NCBI RefSeq assembly: GCF_947648125.1
Contig: NZ_CANSMR010000015.1
Location: forward strand, 124,001 to 188,000
Source: an uncultured Bradyrhizobium sp.
Lineage (GTDB): Bacteria; Pseudomonadota; Alphaproteobacteria; Rhizobiales; Xanthobacteraceae
Direction of reading: 5' to 3'
Length of the DNA: 64,000 bases
Each line of letters starts with the position of its first letter. Position 1 is the stretch's first letter. Positions 31,200 through 41,686 of the stretch are shown here, piece after piece. The notes beneath the pieces are model-generated. The model ran no database searches. It was not told the DNA's origin and saw nothing but the letters and a program-made list of their open reading frames with translations. A program made the position numbers and the translations under genes.

Positions 31200-31766
31200 A
31201 TGGATACTTTGGTAGACGACCTCAGCCAGCGCCTGGCGCAGCGGATCAGGCTCGAGCGGGACGGCCGGGGCTGGTCGCTGGCCGAGCTTGCCGAACGCTC
31301 CGGCGTCTCGAAGGCGACGATCAGCAAGATCGAGCGCGCCGAGGTCAGCCCCACCGCGGTGGTGCTGGTGCGCCTCGCCTCGGCCTTCGACCTCACGCTG
31401 GCCGGGCTGATGTTGCGCGCCGAGGGCCAGGGCGAGCGGCTGTCGCGCGCCGCCACCCAGCCGATCTGGAGCGATCCGGAAACCGGCTATCTGCGCCGCC
31501 AAGTGTTCAGCCGCCCCGATCATCCTGTCGAGCTGGTGCGGGTGGAAATGCCGCCGAAGCAATCCGTGACCTTGCCCGCCTCGTCCTACGCCCATATCCG
31601 CCAACTGGTCTGGGTGCTGAGCGGCAGCCTCGTCATCACCGAGGGCGGCGCGCGCTACGTGCTCGCGAGCGGCGATTGCCTCGGCTTCGGCCCGCCCGCT
31701 GAGACCACCTTCGCCAACGAAACCAACGCCGGCTGCACCTATGTGGTCGCCCTGGCCCGGAGCTGA
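31200..31766 (+). CDS. XRE-family regulator with C-terminal cupin domain
   Basis: A 188-residue protein: N-terminal HTH_3 (LAQRIRLERDGRGWSLAELAERSGVSKATISKIER) and a cupin effector domain (SYAHIRQLVWVLSGSLVITEGGARYVLASGDCLGFGPP). Such regulators usually sense small molecules and repress an adjacent gene. The GNAT gene follows after 3 bases and is surely co-transcribed. The start is set by the promoter geometry and by the HTH position. Confidence 0.85.
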   Translation: MDTLVDDLSQRLAQRIRLERDGRGWSLAELAERSGVSKATISKIERAEVSPTAVVLVRLASAFDLTLAGLMLRAEGQGERLSRAATQPIWSDPETGYLRRQVFSRPDHPVELVRVEMPPKQSVTLPASSYAHIRQLVWVLSGSLVITEGGARYVLASGDCLGFGPPAETTFANETNAGCTYVVALARS

Positions 31767-31769
31767 TGC

Positions 31770-32303
31770 ATGTCGCAGTTCGCCATCAAGCCGCTCGCCG
31801 ACGAACCTCAGATTCGCAGCGCGCTCGGCGATCTGTTGATTGAGACCGTCGCCAGCGGCGGCTCCGTGAGCTTCATGCATCCACTGTCGCCGGATGACGC
31901 CGATGCATTCTGGCAGGATTCGCTCGGTGCCGCCGCGCGCGGCGAGCGAGTGGTGCTCGGCGCGTTCGACGGCGACAAGCTGATCAGCACCGTGACGCTG
32001 CAGCTCAAGCTGCCGCCGAACCAGCCGCATCGGGCGGAGATCGCCAAGATGATGACGCGCCTCAGCCACCGCAACCGCGGGGTGGCGACCGCATTGCTAC
32101 GCGCCGCCGAAGCACTCGCGATCGGGCACGGACGCACGCTGCTGGTGCTCGACACCGCCGTCGATGACGGCGCCGCGCCGCTGTACGAGAAGCAGGGCTT
32201 TCGGCTCAGCGGCATCATCCCGGACTACGCACTGAAGCCGCATGGCGGCCTCACCGGGACGATGATTTATTGGAAACGGATCGGGACGGCTGCGGCCGCG
32301 TGA
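31770..32303 (+). CDS. GNAT-family N-acetyltransferase
   Basis: A 177-residue acetyltransferase. The acetyl-CoA-binding motif A reads LSHRNRGVATALLRAAEALAI, preceded by the strand AEIAKMMT, and motif B is PLYEKQGFRLSGIIPDYAL. The gene follows the XRE-cupin regulator by 3 bases in one operon, so it may act on the ligand sensed by the cupin. The acceptor substrate is unknown; amino-acid or antibiotic acetylation are both possible. Confidence 0.85.
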   Translation: MSQFAIKPLADEPQIRSALGDLLIETVASGGSVSFMHPLSPDDADAFWQDSLGAAARGERVVLGAFDGDKLISTVTLQLKLPPNQPHRAEIAKMMTRLSHRNRGVATALLRAAEALAIGHGRTLLVLDTAVDDGAAPLYEKQGFRLSGIIPDYALKPHGGLTGTMIYWKRIGTAAAA

Positions 32304-32336
32304 TTCTGCCTCTCATGACCGGCTGCGGTCTATACC

Positions 32337-32423
32337 CGTCATTGCGAGGAGCGACAGCGACGAAGCAATCCATCGATCCGCATATGCGGTGGAATGGATT
32401 GCTTCGCTTCGCTCGCAATGACG
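32337..32423. repeat. Complete dispersed palindromic repeat (CATTGCGAG family)
   Basis: CGTCATTGCGAG at 32337-32348 is mirrored by CTCGCAATGACG ending 32423. Inner arms CGAAGCAATCCAT and ATGGATTGCTTCG pair as well, with a small loop containing CCGCATATGCGG. It lies between the convergent GNAT and tpiA genes. Same family as the partial copy at 1-47. Confidence 0.8.
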
Positions 32424-32442
32424 CGGTTTGGGCCGAGGCCGC

Positions 32443-33195
32443 CTAACAGCCCGCGGCGATCGCCAGGAAATCCGATGCCTTCAGGCTCGCGCCGCCGACC
32501 AGCGCGCCGTTGACATTGGCGACGGCCATCAGCTCGGCGGCGTTCGACGGCTTCACCGAGCCGCCATAGAGGATCCTGATCCGGTTTCCCTCGCCCTTGA
32601 AGCGATCGGTGAGCTGACCTCGGATAAACCTGTGAACTTCCTCGACATCCTTGGCGGTCGGGGTCAGGCCGGTGCCGATCGCCCAGACCGGCTCATAGGC
32701 CACCACCAGATTGGCCGCGGTCGAGCCGTCGGGCAGCGAGCCGGCAAGCTGGGTGCCGCAGACATTGAGCGTCTTGCCGGCGTCGCGCTGCTCGCGCGTC
32801 TCGCCGATGCAGACGATCGCGGTCAGCCCGGCGCGCCACACGGCCTCCGCCTTCTGCCGAATCAGAGCGTCGGTCTCACCATGATCGGCGCGCCGCTCGG
32901 AGTGGCCGACGATGATGGCGACCGCGCCGAGATCCCTGAACATTTCCGCCGAGAGGTCGCCGGTGTGCGCGCCCGAAGCCTTCGGGTGGCAATCCTGGGC
33001 GCCGACGGCGACCTTCGAGCCGCGCGCCTTGTCGGCAAAAGCCCCGACCAATGTCGCCGGCGGACAGACCAGGAGATCGGCCTTCCCGGCGACATCGCCG
33101 GCGCCGGCCAGCATCGCCTCGAACTCGGCAAAAGAGGATTTCAGGCCGTTCATTTTCCAGTTGCCGGCGATCAGCGGCCGGATGGCGTCGGTCAT
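32443..33195 (-). CDS. tpiA: Triosephosphate isomerase
   Basis: A 250-residue TIM barrel that interconverts dihydroxyacetone phosphate and glyceraldehyde-3-phosphate. Visible: AGNWKMNG (catalytic Lys), VGHSERR (catalytic His), [10 protein letters not shown] (catalytic Glu) and the phosphate loop YGGSV. Length normal. Divergent from the PpiD-like gene across a 240-base region. Confidence 0.96.
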   Translation of the reverse strand: MTDAIRPLIAGNWKMNGLKSSFAEFEAMLAGAGDVAGKADLLVCPPATLVGAFADKARGSKVAVGAQDCHPKASGAHTGDLSAEMFRDLGAVAIIVGHSERRADHGETDALIRQKAEAVWRAGLTAIVCIGETREQRDAGKTLNVCGTQLAGSLPDGSTAANLVVAYEPVWAIGTGLTPTAKDVEEVHRFIRGQLTDRFKGEGNRIRILYGGSVKPSNAAELMAVANVNGALVGGASLKASDFLAIAAGC

Positions 33196-33435
33196 GTCGG
33201 ATTTCCCATCATACTAGCGTGCCCCTGCGCTATCAGAGCCGGGCGGCGACTTCCAGAGCGCGGCTTCGCGCTTGCCGTGCGACGCTTCCGCCCGCGCGCC
33301 CGAGGTTGCGGGGGGACACGAGCCACTTTATAAGCGTTTTCAATTCGGTGACGCCCTGCTGCCGGACAAAAAGTCCCGACTTTTGGTCCCACTTGGGCAC
33401 GATCCGGTTCCCCTCCTGTAAAACAAGTTGGACCC

Positions 33436-35337
33436 ATGCTTCGAGGAATGCGGAAAGCCTCATCAAATTGGCTCGGCAAGACGATTATGGCCGTGGTGAT
33501 GGGCGTTTTGATCGTCAGTTTCGGAATTTGGGGCATTGCCGACATCTTCAAGGGGTTTGGCCAGTCGACCTTCGCCAAGGTGGGCGGGACCGAGATTTCG
33601 GCCGAGCAGTTCCGCCAGATCTACACCGACCGCCTGCAGCAGCTCGGCCGCCAGTTCGGCCGTCCGCTGACCCCGGACCAGGCGCGCGCCTTCGGGATTG
33701 ACCGCCAGGTGCTGCAGCAGACGCTCGCGGAAGCCGCACTGGACGAGGAAGCGCGCCGCATGGGCCTCAACCAGTCCGATGCCGAGGTGCTGCGCACGAT
33801 CTACAACGATCCGAACTTCAAGGGCCTCAACGGCCAGTTCGATCCGCAGCGCTTCCAGTCCGTGATCCGCAACTTCGGCTACACCGAGGGCCGCTACATC
33901 GCCGAGCAGCGCCGCGTCGGCCTGCGGCGGCAGATCGCCGGCACCATCTCGTCCGGAATCGAGCCGACCAAATCGATAGTCGAGGCGCTGACCCGTTTCC
34001 AGAACGAGCAACGCTCGATCGACTTCGTCACGCTCGGCGCCGCGCAAGCCGGCACCATCGATCCGCCCTCGCCCGAGGCGCTCGCCGCCTATTTCGAGGA
34101 CCACAAGGTCCAGTTCCGCGCGCCCGAGTACCGCAAGATCGCCTTCGTCGCGATCACGCCGGAAGAAATCGGCAAGTGGGAAACCGTGTCCGACGAGGAT
34201 GCCAAGAAGATCTTCGAGGAGCGCAAGGACCGGCTCAGCACGCCGGAGAAGCGCGAGGTCTCGCAGATCGTGTTTCCGGACGCCGGTGAGGCGCAGGCCG
34301 CCCGCGCCCGCATCACTTCGGGCGCCTCGTTCGACGACATCGCCAAGGAGCGCAAGCTCAATCCCGCCGACGTCAATCTCGGTCTGGTCGCGAAGTCTGC
34401 GATCCTCGATCCGGCCGTCGGCGACGCCGCCTTCTCCCTGCCCGCAGGCGAAGTCAGCCAGCCGGTCCAGGGCCGCTTCGGCGTGGCGCTGGTCAAGGTC
34501 GGCAAGATCGAGCCCGGCGTGACCCCGAACTATGAGAGCCTTGCGCAGCAGGTGAAGAACGAGATCGCGACCGAGCGCGCCCGCGCCAAGGTCGCCGAGC
34601 TCCGCGACAAGATGGAAGACGAGCGCGGCGGCGGCTCCAGCGTCGTCGACGCGGCGCAGAAGCTGAAATTGACCGCCGTCACCATCGACGCCGTCGATCG
34701 CTCGGGGCGTCTGCCGAATGGCCAGGTCGCGTCGAACATCCCGCGCGGCCTCGACGTGGTGTCGCAGGCCTTCAACAGCGACGTCGGCGTCGACAACGAC
34801 CCGATCCAGTTCAACAACGGCTATGTCTGGTACGACGTAACAGGCATCACGCCATCGCGCGAGCGCACCCTCGACGAGGTCCGCGACCAGGTCGAGGCCA
34901 AGTGGCGCGAGGACCAGATCTCCGCCAAGCTGCGCGCCAAGGCGACCGAGATCGTCCAGAAGCTCGACGGCGGCGCCAAGCTCGCCGACGAGGCCACCGC
35001 GGCCGGCGTCAAGGTCGAGACCGCTGCGAACTTCCGCCGCGAGGCCACGCTGCCCAACGTGCCGGCCGGCGTGATCGCGGCCGCATTCCGCACCGCCAAG
35101 GACGGCGACGGACAGACCTCGGCGGCCGGCGGCAGCCAGTGGGTGGTGTTCCGCGTCACCGATGTGACGGTGCCCCCGGTCGACTTCGCCTCCAACGAGG
35201 TCAAGCAGCTCTCCGAGGCGCTGCGGCGCTCGCTCAGCGACGAGCAGGTCGCGCAATACGTCGCGAAGATCGAGACCGACATCGGTGTGACCGTCAACCA
35301 GGCAGCCTTCGCACAGGTGACAGGCGCGAATAATTGA
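33436..35337 (+). CDS. PpiD-like periplasmic peptidyl-prolyl isomerase/foldase
   Basis: A 633-residue membrane-anchored chaperone. A short cytoplasmic start, one TM helix ([21 protein letters not shown], about 14-34), a SurA_N-like helical domain (about 40-190), a parvulin-type domain (about 240-365, with [21 protein letters not shown]) and a C-terminal region. PpiD helps proteins leaving the Sec channel to fold. ATG 33448 is an alternative start. It lies just upstream of trpD, as in other rhizobia, though the two are functionally unrelated. Confidence 0.87.
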   Translation: MLRGMRKASSNWLGKTIMAVVMGVLIVSFGIWGIADIFKGFGQSTFAKVGGTEISAEQFRQIYTDRLQQLGRQFGRPLTPDQARAFGIDRQVLQQTLAEAALDEEARRMGLNQSDAEVLRTIYNDPNFKGLNGQFDPQRFQSVIRNFGYTEGRYIAEQRRVGLRRQIAGTISSGIEPTKSIVEALTRFQNEQRSIDFVTLGAAQAGTIDPPSPEALAAYFEDHKVQFRAPEYRKIAFVAITPEEIGKWETVSDEDAKKIFEERKDRLSTPEKREVSQIVFPDAGEAQAARARITSGASFDDIAKERKLNPADVNLGLVAKSAILDPAVGDAAFSLPAGEVSQPVQGRFGVALVKVGKIEPGVTPNYESLAQQVKNEIATERARAKVAELRDKMEDERGGGSSVVDAAQKLKLTAVTIDAVDRSGRLPNGQVASNIPRGLDVVSQAFNSDVGVDNDPIQFNNGYVWYDVTGITPSRERTLDEVRDQVEAKWREDQISAKLRAKATEIVQKLDGGAKLADEATAAGVKVETAANFRREATLPNVPAGVIAAAFRTAKDGDGQTSAAGGSQWVVFRVTDVTVPPVDFASNEVKQLSEALRRSLSDEQVAQYVAKIETDIGVTVNQAAFAQVTGANN

Positions 35338-35407
35338 GCATGATCGGGACAGCGCGACGACGCGCTGCGCGGCGATCAAGCTCCAACAACAGACCCTGAG
35401 CCAGCGA

Positions 35408-36421
35408 ATGGACGACCTGAAATCGATCATCGGAAAAGTCGCCACCGGCGCCACGCTGACGCGTGAAGAAGCGGCGTCCGCCTTCGACAGCATGATGTCG
35501 GGCGAGGCCACGCCCTCGCAGATGGGGGGGCTGTTGATGGCGCTGCGGGTGCGCGGCGAGACCGTCGATGAGATCACCGGCGCGGTGACCGCGATGCGCG
35601 GCAAGATGCTGCCGGTCACCGCACCGGCGGAGGCCGTCGACATCGTCGGCACCGGCGGCGACGGCTCGGGCTCGGTCAACGTCTCGACCTGCGCCGCCTT
35701 CATCGTGGCCGGCGCCGGCGTACCCGTTGCCAAGCATGGCAACCGCGCGCTGTCATCGCGCTCGGGCGCCGCCGATGTGCTGGCCGCGCTCGGCGTCAAA
35801 CTCGACCTGACGCCTGCGCAGGTCGGGCGCTGCGTCAAGGAAGCCGGCATCGGCTTCATGTTCGCGCCTTCGCATCATCCGGCCATGAAGAATGTCGGCC
35901 CGACCCGGGTCGAACTCGCCACCCGCACCATCTTCAACCTGCTCGGGCCGCTGTCGAACCCGGCCGGCGTCAAGCGGCAGATGGTCGGCGTGTTCTCGCG
36001 GCAATGGGTGCAGCCGCTGGCGCAGGTGTTGAAGAACCTCGGCTCCGACAAGGTCTGGGTCGTGCACGGCTCCGACGGCCTCGACGAGATCACCCTCACC
36101 GGCCCGACCTTCGTTGCAACCCTTGAGAACGGCGAGATCAGGACGTCAGAGGTGACGCCGGAAGATGCGGGCCTCGGCCGCGTCGGCGGCGAGGCGCTGA
36201 AGGGCGGCGATGCCGATGCCAATGCGATCGCGCTGTCCGGCGTGCTTGCCGGCAAGCCGAGCGCCTATCGTGACGTCGCCCTGCTCAACGCGGCCGCCGC
36301 GCTGATCGTGGCCGGCCGTGCCAAGGATTTGAAGGAAGGCGTGGCGATCGGCACCCAGTCGCTCGACAGCGGCGCGGCCGCTGCGCGGCTGAAGCATCTG
36401 GTCGCGGTTTCCAACGGTTGA
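35408..36421 (+). CDS. trpD: Anthranilate phosphoribosyltransferase
   Basis: A 337-residue enzyme that couples anthranilate to PRPP in tryptophan synthesis. Visible: [24 protein letters not shown] (PRPP-binding glycine motif), [39 protein letters not shown] and [11 protein letters not shown]. It lies 10 bases before trpC. trpE/trpG are not in the window. Confidence 0.96.
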   Translation: MDDLKSIIGKVATGATLTREEAASAFDSMMSGEATPSQMGGLLMALRVRGETVDEITGAVTAMRGKMLPVTAPAEAVDIVGTGGDGSGSVNVSTCAAFIVAGAGVPVAKHGNRALSSRSGAADVLAALGVKLDLTPAQVGRCVKEAGIGFMFAPSHHPAMKNVGPTRVELATRTIFNLLGPLSNPAGVKRQMVGVFSRQWVQPLAQVLKNLGSDKVWVVHGSDGLDEITLTGPTFVATLENGEIRTSEVTPEDAGLGRVGGEALKGGDADANAIALSGVLAGKPSAYRDVALLNAAAALIVAGRAKDLKEGVAIGTQSLDSGAAAARLKHLVAVSNG

Positions 36422-36431
36422 GAATTAAGCG

Positions 36432-37253
36432 ATGTCCGACATCCTGACCAAGATCGAGGCTTACAAGCGCGAGGAGATCGCCGCCGCGAAGCGTGCGCGT
36501 CCGCTCGCCGACGTCGAGGCGCGGGCGAAGGCGGGCCCAGCCCCGCGCGGCTTCGTCCGTGCGCTGAAGGACAAGCATGCTCGCGGCGACTACGCTCTGA
36601 TCGCAGAGGTCAAGAAGGCCTCGCCCTCGAAGGGGCTGATCCGGGCCGACTTCGATCCGCCCGTGCTCGCGAAAGCCTATGAGGCCGGCGGCGCGGCGTG
36701 CCTGTCGGTGCTGACGGATGCGCCCTCGTTCCAGGGCCATCTCGATTTCATGGTCGCCGCGCGCGCGGCGACCAATCTGCCGGTGCTGCGCAAGGATTTC
36801 ATGTTCGACACCTACCAGGTGGCGGAGGCGCGCGCCCATGGCGCCGACTGCATCCTGATCATCATGGCCGCACTCGACGACACCGCGGCCGGCGAGATCG
36901 AGGACGCCGCGCTTGGCTACGGCATGGACGTGCTGGTCGAGATCCACGACCGCGCCGAGCTCGACCGTGCCCTAAAACTTCGCTCGCCGATGATCGGCGT
37001 CAACAACCGCAATCTGCGCACCTTCGAGACCACGCTTGCGACCAGCGAGGCGCTGGCGCCGCTGATCCCCGGCGACCACCTGATGGTCGGCGAGAGCGGC
37101 ATCTTCACGCCGGAGGATCTCGCCCGCCTCGAGCGCGTCGGAATGTCGACCTTCCTGGTGGGCGAGAGCCTGATGCGCCAGCAGGACGTCACCGCGGCGA
37201 CCCGTGCCTTGCTGACGCGGCAAGCCACACCGCGCGCTACCGGCACGCGCTGA
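36432..37253 (+). CDS. trpC: Indole-3-glycerol phosphate synthase
   Basis: A 273-residue TIM barrel enzyme converting CdRP to indole-3-glycerol phosphate. Visible: [14 protein letters not shown] with the catalytic lysines, [40 protein letters not shown] and [13 protein letters not shown]. It is monofunctional (no TrpF domain). Stop is 4 bases before moaC, so trpD-trpC-moaC form one operon. Confidence 0.96.
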   Translation: MSDILTKIEAYKREEIAAAKRARPLADVEARAKAGPAPRGFVRALKDKHARGDYALIAEVKKASPSKGLIRADFDPPVLAKAYEAGGAACLSVLTDAPSFQGHLDFMVAARAATNLPVLRKDFMFDTYQVAEARAHGADCILIIMAALDDTAAGEIEDAALGYGMDVLVEIHDRAELDRALKLRSPMIGVNNRNLRTFETTLATSEALAPLIPGDHLMVGESGIFTPEDLARLERVGMSTFLVGESLMRQQDVTAATRALLTRQATPRATGTR

Positions 37254-37257
37254 CGCG

Positions 37258-37797
37258 ATGGCGCGGAAGACCAAAGCCAAGGGCAAGGCTAACACCAAGG
37301 CCGAACCGTCGGGCTCGGGCACCGCCCTCACCCATATCGACGCCAAGGGCGATGCGCGGATGGTCGACGTCTCGGCCAAGCCTGCGACCGAACGGACCGC
37401 GGTCGCCGAAGGCCGCGTCCTGATGAGCAAGGCAACGCTTGCGCTGATCGAGCAAGGCCAGGCAAAGAAAGGCGACGTGCTGGCGACCGCGCGGATATCA
37501 GGCATCATGGCGGCGAAGCGAACCTCGGAATTGATCCCGCTTTGCCATCCGCTGGCGCTGACCAAGGTCACGATCGATATCGCAACCGACGACAAGCTGC
37601 CCGGCTGCATCGTCCGCGCCAGCGTCAAGGTGACGGGGCCGACCGGCGTCGAGATGGAGGCGCTGACCGCGGTTTCGGTCGCTTGCCTGACGATCTACGA
37701 CATGGTCAAGGCGGTCGACCGTGGCATCCGGATCGAAGGCATTCACCTCGTCGAGAAGATCGGCGGCAAGTCCGGGCACTATCGCGCGGGCGAGTGA
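37258..37797 (+). CDS. moaC: Cyclic pyranopterin monophosphate synthase
   Basis: A 179-residue MoaC that, with MoaA, forms cPMP in molybdenum cofactor synthesis. Visible: [39 protein letters not shown] and the catalytic-loop region [19 protein letters not shown] Lys/Ala-rich 24-residue N-terminal extension precedes the conserved start. In related genomes moaC is usually followed by moeA; here moeA lies 16 kb away. Confidence 0.95.
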   Translation: MARKTKAKGKANTKAEPSGSGTALTHIDAKGDARMVDVSAKPATERTAVAEGRVLMSKATLALIEQGQAKKGDVLATARISGIMAAKRTSELIPLCHPLALTKVTIDIATDDKLPGCIVRASVKVTGPTGVEMEALTAVSVACLTIYDMVKAVDRGIRIEGIHLVEKIGGKSGHYRAGE

Positions 37798-37806
37798 TTG
37801 CGACCG

Positions 37807-38598
37807 ATGCGCAGCCGACGCCTGATTTGGCTCGTTCCGATCCTGGCGGCGTTTGCCTGGCTGGCATGGATCGCGTGGCGGTGGCAGGCCGAGCGGCAAA
37901 TCTATGCCGATTCGGAGAGTCCTGCCCTGACGATCACGGCGAAGCATGTCGAAGCGTTGCGCAAACTGCAGTTCGCCTGGAATACGCGGATCGAGAGCGG
38001 CGGTCCGGTCGTGGATCCGCTGGCGCCCTATGGCAGCGCGGATATCGTCGCCGACCTCGGCCCGATCATCGGCACGCGCGATCGCATGGCGGTTGCGCGG
38101 TTTCATCGCGAGGTCTCGGCGCTGCTGATCCGGGCGCTGCACAATTGCGACCTCGCCGACGGACAGTACAAGCTCGGTCATCTGGACAATGCGACGATGC
38201 AACGGCGCCTCCGGCAGGAGCTCGTCGGATTGCCCGACGCGCGCGTTGCAGCCGTCGTAGCCGAACTGCCTCGGCTCGAGCCGGACGGCAGTTTCCACTT
38301 CACGAGCCAGCACCTGCGGCTGCTGCACCAATTGAGGTTCGAGTGGCCGGATGGCGATATCATGGGGATCATCGCCGGATCGGGCTATCCCGCGCCGGCG
38401 GTCCACTTCAAGCGCCCATTCGGTGACATGACAGCGTTCGAGATCGATATGGCAGCCGTCCTGGGACTGCCACGCCCCGGCAACGATCACGTCGATCCCG
38501 TCCTCAATCGTCTCTATTGGGACATGTGGCCGGCGCTCGAGACCTTCGTGGAGCACGTCGAGATCGACCCCGACGCGTCGTCCTGCGCCAGTAGGTAG
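37807..38598 (+). CDS. Membrane-anchored protein of unknown function
   Basis: A 263-residue protein with an N-terminal signal anchor (RRLIWLVPILAAFAWLAWIAWRW) and a soluble domain of about 235 residues with no motif I recognise; it holds many short charged helices and ends CASR. The ATG 37807 lies 9 bases after the moaC stop, so it may be read through from trpDC-moaC. It is the first gene of the accessory block that separates moaC from moeA. Confidence 0.65.
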   Translation: MRSRRLIWLVPILAAFAWLAWIAWRWQAERQIYADSESPALTITAKHVEALRKLQFAWNTRIESGGPVVDPLAPYGSADIVADLGPIIGTRDRMAVARFHREVSALLIRALHNCDLADGQYKLGHLDNATMQRRLRQELVGLPDARVAAVVAELPRLEPDGSFHFTSQHLRLLHQLRFEWPDGDIMGIIAGSGYPAPAVHFKRPFGDMTAFEIDMAAVLGLPRPGNDHVDPVLNRLYWDMWPALETFVEHVEIDPDASSCASR

Positions 38599-38756
38599 GT
38601 CGCAGACCGTTGCGCGGCAGCGGCTTTCGCGAAGACGCACAACCTTTCGTTAACCAATCTCGCTAACCGCCGCTCCATCTCGTTTGGATACGACTTTCGC
38701 GGGCCGGAGGTGCACGAAACCTACTTCCGGGTGAAACGCCTGGGCGATAGCGACAC

Positions 38757-41489
38757 ATGAATCCAAACGGCAGCACCTCGTTCAACATCAACTCGGTGAT
38801 CGGCACCGGTCCGATCCGCTGGTTGATCCTTGGCGGTGCCGCGCTAATGGCCGCGATCGCGATCGGCGCCACCCTGATGGCCGGGAATTTCCGCGAGCGC
38901 GCCTTGCACAACAGCGAGCGTGAGCTCGAAAACACCGTGCTGCTGCTGGCGCGGCATTTCGACCAGCAGCTCGACGATCTCGAGGTCGTCCAGCGCGACC
39001 TGATCGCGTTCATGCGTGACAACGGGATCGCGACGCCGGAGAACTACAAGCGCCGGATGTCGGCCGCCGACATCCATGCGATGCTCAAGTCCAAGATGGA
39101 CGCGCTGTCCAATGTCGGCAGCCTCAACGTGTTCGACGCCGACGGCGTGCTGATCAACAGCTCGGGCGCCTGGCCGCTGCCGCAGGTCAGCATCGCCGAC
39201 CGCAGCTACTTCCAGATCTTCAAATCGAGCCCCTACTCGCCCGAGATGCTGGTCGCGCCGGTGGTCAGCCGCGTCAACGGTGGCTGGACCACCGTCATCG
39301 TCCGCAAGGTCACCGGCGCGCATGGCGAATTCCTCGGCGTGGTCGGCCGTGGCATCGAGCCGGCGACCTTCGAGAAATTCCTCTCGACCGTTGCGCTCGG
39401 CGAAGGCGCCGCGATCTCGATGCACCATCGCGACGGCACCCTGCTGGCGCGCTATCCCCATGTCGAGGAGATGATCGGGAAGAACTTCCGCACCGGCCCC
39501 GCCAATCAGCAGCAGGTGTTCGAGCTGCCGCAGAGCACCTCGCGATTGACCAGCCCGGTCGACGGCAGGGACCGTCTGGTGTCGTCGCGGGCGCTCACCA
39601 AATTCCCGATCGTCGTCGTCGCCACGACCACCACGGAAGCGGCGCTCGCCAACTGGCGCGAGCAGATCGGCATGCTGATCGCAGTGACCGCAGCATCGGT
39701 GCTGGCGATCGCGATCCTGCTGACGCTCGTGGTGCGCAAGCTGTTGCAGCAGCACCGCACCCAACAGCAGCGCCTGACGCTGGAGAAGCTCCGGCTCGAC
39801 ACCGCCGTCAACAACATGACGCAGGGGCTGTTGCTGTTCGATGCCGCGCAGCGGCTGGTGATCTGCAACAAGCGCTATATCGAGATGTACGGATTATCCG
39901 CCGACGTCATCCGGCCCGGCTGCAGCTTCCGCGACGTCATCGTGCATCGCCACCTGACCGGTTCGTTCCAGGGCGACGTCGAGCGCTACGTCAACCTCGT
40001 GCTGCGCGACGTCGGCATCCGCAACACCATGGTGATCGCGACGCCCGACGGGCGCTCGATCCAGGTCGTCAACGAGCCGCTGGCCGACGGCGGCTGGCTT
40101 GCGACCCACGAGGACGTCACCGAGCGCCGCCGCGCCGAGGAGCGCATCACGCACCTTGCCCACTACGATGCGCTCACCGACCTCCCGAACCGCGCACTGT
40201 TCCACGAGGAGATCAAGCGCGAGCTGCCGCATGTCACCCCCGACAGCCAGCTCGCGGTGCTCTATATCGACATCGACGAATTCAAGGGCGTCAACGACTC
40301 GCTCGGCCACATGGTCGGCGACGAGCTGCTCAAGTCCGTTGCGCGGACGCTATCCGGCGTGATCGGCGACGGCGATTTCGTCGCGCGGCTCGGCGGCGAC
40401 GAATTTGCGATCGTGCAGACCGGCGTGAAGAACGAGGTCGAGGTCACCGACCTCGTCGCGCGCATCTACGAGGTGATCCGCTCGCCCTATCAATGCCTCG
40501 GCCACCAGGTCACGACCGACGCCAGCATCGGCATTGCGCTGGCGCCGAGGGACGGCACCGATCTCGACCAGATCATGAAGAACGCCGACCTTGCGATGTA
40601 TGCGGCGAAGTCGGCCGGCCGGCGCGTCTCGCGCTTCTTCGAACCGGCGATGGATGCCGACGCGCGCGCCCGCCGCGAGCTCGAGATGGAGCTGCGGCAG
40701 ACCATCGCCGCGGGCAGCGGGCTCGAAGTGTATTACCAGCCCTGCGTCGACCTACGCAGCAACGAGATCACCGGCTGCGAGGCGCTGGTGCGCTGGCGCC
40801 ATCCGGTGCGCGGCATGATTTCGCCGGCCGACTTCGTGCCGATCGCCGAGGAGACCGGCCTGATCAACCAGCTCGGCGAATGGGTGCTGATGACGGCCTG
40901 CAAGGAAGCCGTGAACTGGCCCGACCACGTCAAGCTCGCAGTCAACGTCTCACCGGTGCAGTTCCGGACCGGCACGCTGGCGCTCAAGGTGATCGCCGCG
41001 CTGGCGGCATCGGGCCTGTCGGCGGGCCGGCTGGAGCTCGAGATCACCGAGGCCGTGCTGATCCGCGATGACGAGACGGCCTTGGCCGCGCTGCACCAGC
41101 TCCGCGCCATCGGCATCAGGATCGCGCTCGACGATTTCGGCACCGGCTATTCGTCGCTGAGCTATTTGAAGCGCTTCCCGTTCGACAAGATCAAGATCGA
41201 CCGCTGCTTCGTCACCGACATCGCCGATCCGCAAGGTTCGGCCGGCATCGTCGAGGCCGTCGTCAACATCGCCGCCGAGCGCAGCATGACCACGACGGCG
41301 GAAGGCGTCGAGACCGCACAGCAGCAGCAATTGCTACGCGAGCTCGGCTGCTCGGAGATGCAGGGCTATCTGTTCAGCCCACCGAAGCCGGCCGCCCAGA
41401 TCCGCGAGCTCTTGGCCGGGCATCGCCGCGGCCCCGCTGCAGGTCCGACCGCCACGCGCCGGCGGAGGCCTGTCGCCGGCGCGGCGTAA
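38757..41489 (+). CDS. Sensor diguanylate cyclase/phosphodiesterase (dCache-PAS-GGDEF-EAL)
   Basis: A 910-residue membrane protein: TM1 about 21-43, a periplasmic dCache-type sensor domain (about 45-300), TM2 near 305-330, a PAS domain (NMTQGLLLFDAAQRLVICNKRY), a GGDEF domain with motif at residues 546-550 (RLGGDEFAIVQ) and an EAL domain starting with the EAL motif at 675-677, followed by DDFGTGYSSLSYLKR and TAEGVET. Both catalytic signatures are intact, but the RxxD inhibitory site usually found just before GGDEF is not present (GDGDFVARLGG). It makes and/or breaks cyclic di-GMP. Confidence 0.92.
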   Translation: MNPNGSTSFNINSVIGTGPIRWLILGGAALMAAIAIGATLMAGNFRERALHNSERELENTVLLLARHFDQQLDDLEVVQRDLIAFMRDNGIATPENYKRRMSAADIHAMLKSKMDALSNVGSLNVFDADGVLINSSGAWPLPQVSIADRSYFQIFKSSPYSPEMLVAPVVSRVNGGWTTVIVRKVTGAHGEFLGVVGRGIEPATFEKFLSTVALGEGAAISMHHRDGTLLARYPHVEEMIGKNFRTGPANQQQVFELPQSTSRLTSPVDGRDRLVSSRALTKFPIVVVATTTTEAALANWREQIGMLIAVTAASVLAIAILLTLVVRKLLQQHRTQQQRLTLEKLRLDTAVNNMTQGLLLFDAAQRLVICNKRYIEMYGLSADVIRPGCSFRDVIVHRHLTGSFQGDVERYVNLVLRDVGIRNTMVIATPDGRSIQVVNEPLADGGWLATHEDVTERRRAEERITHLAHYDALTDLPNRALFHEEIKRELPHVTPDSQLAVLYIDIDEFKGVNDSLGHMVGDELLKSVARTLSGVIGDGDFVARLGGDEFAIVQTGVKNEVEVTDLVARIYEVIRSPYQCLGHQVTTDASIGIALAPRDGTDLDQIMKNADLAMYAAKSAGRRVSRFFEPAMDADARARRELEMELRQTIAAGSGLEVYYQPCVDLRSNEITGCEALVRWRHPVRGMISPADFVPIAEETGLINQLGEWVLMTACKEAVNWPDHVKLAVNVSPVQFRTGTLALKVIAALAASGLSAGRLELEITEAVLIRDDETALAALHQLRAIGIRIALDDFGTGYSSLSYLKRFPFDKIKIDRCFVTDIADPQGSAGIVEAVVNIAAERSMTTTAEGVETAQQQQLLRELGCSEMQGYLFSPPKPAAQIRELLAGHRRGPAAGPTATRRRRPVAGAA

Positions 41490-41645
41490 GGCTTCTCAGA
41501 CGTCGGAAGCCTGAAGCGGGCGCCTGTACAATTTCGGAATATTGGAAGAATACCCTGAAATTGCCCGACGTGTCAAATTGCCTGGTCGAGCGCCAGCCAC
41601 CGCCGGCTACTTTGCATGGGGTTGTTTTCGATATTTTGACGGCGG

Positions 41646-41673
41646 CGTAGCCCGGATGGCTCCATCCGGGCTA
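41646..41673. repeat. Perfect 13-bp palindrome (GTAGCCCGGAT family)
   Basis: GTAGCCCGGATGG (41646-41658) pairs perfectly with CCATCCGGGCTAC (41661-41673) around a 2-base centre. It lies between the convergent GGDEF-EAL and ctpA genes and could serve both as a terminator. Similar outer arms occur at 46260-46375, so it is a member of a dispersed repeat family. Confidence 0.75.
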
Positions 41674-41686
41674 CATGGCTCAGGTT

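Noticed and set aside
33463-35859. 798-codon minus-strand frame opposite the PpiD-like gene and trpD
   Set aside because: Antisense shadow of a gene with clear SurA-like and parvulin domains, no ribosome site, no motif.
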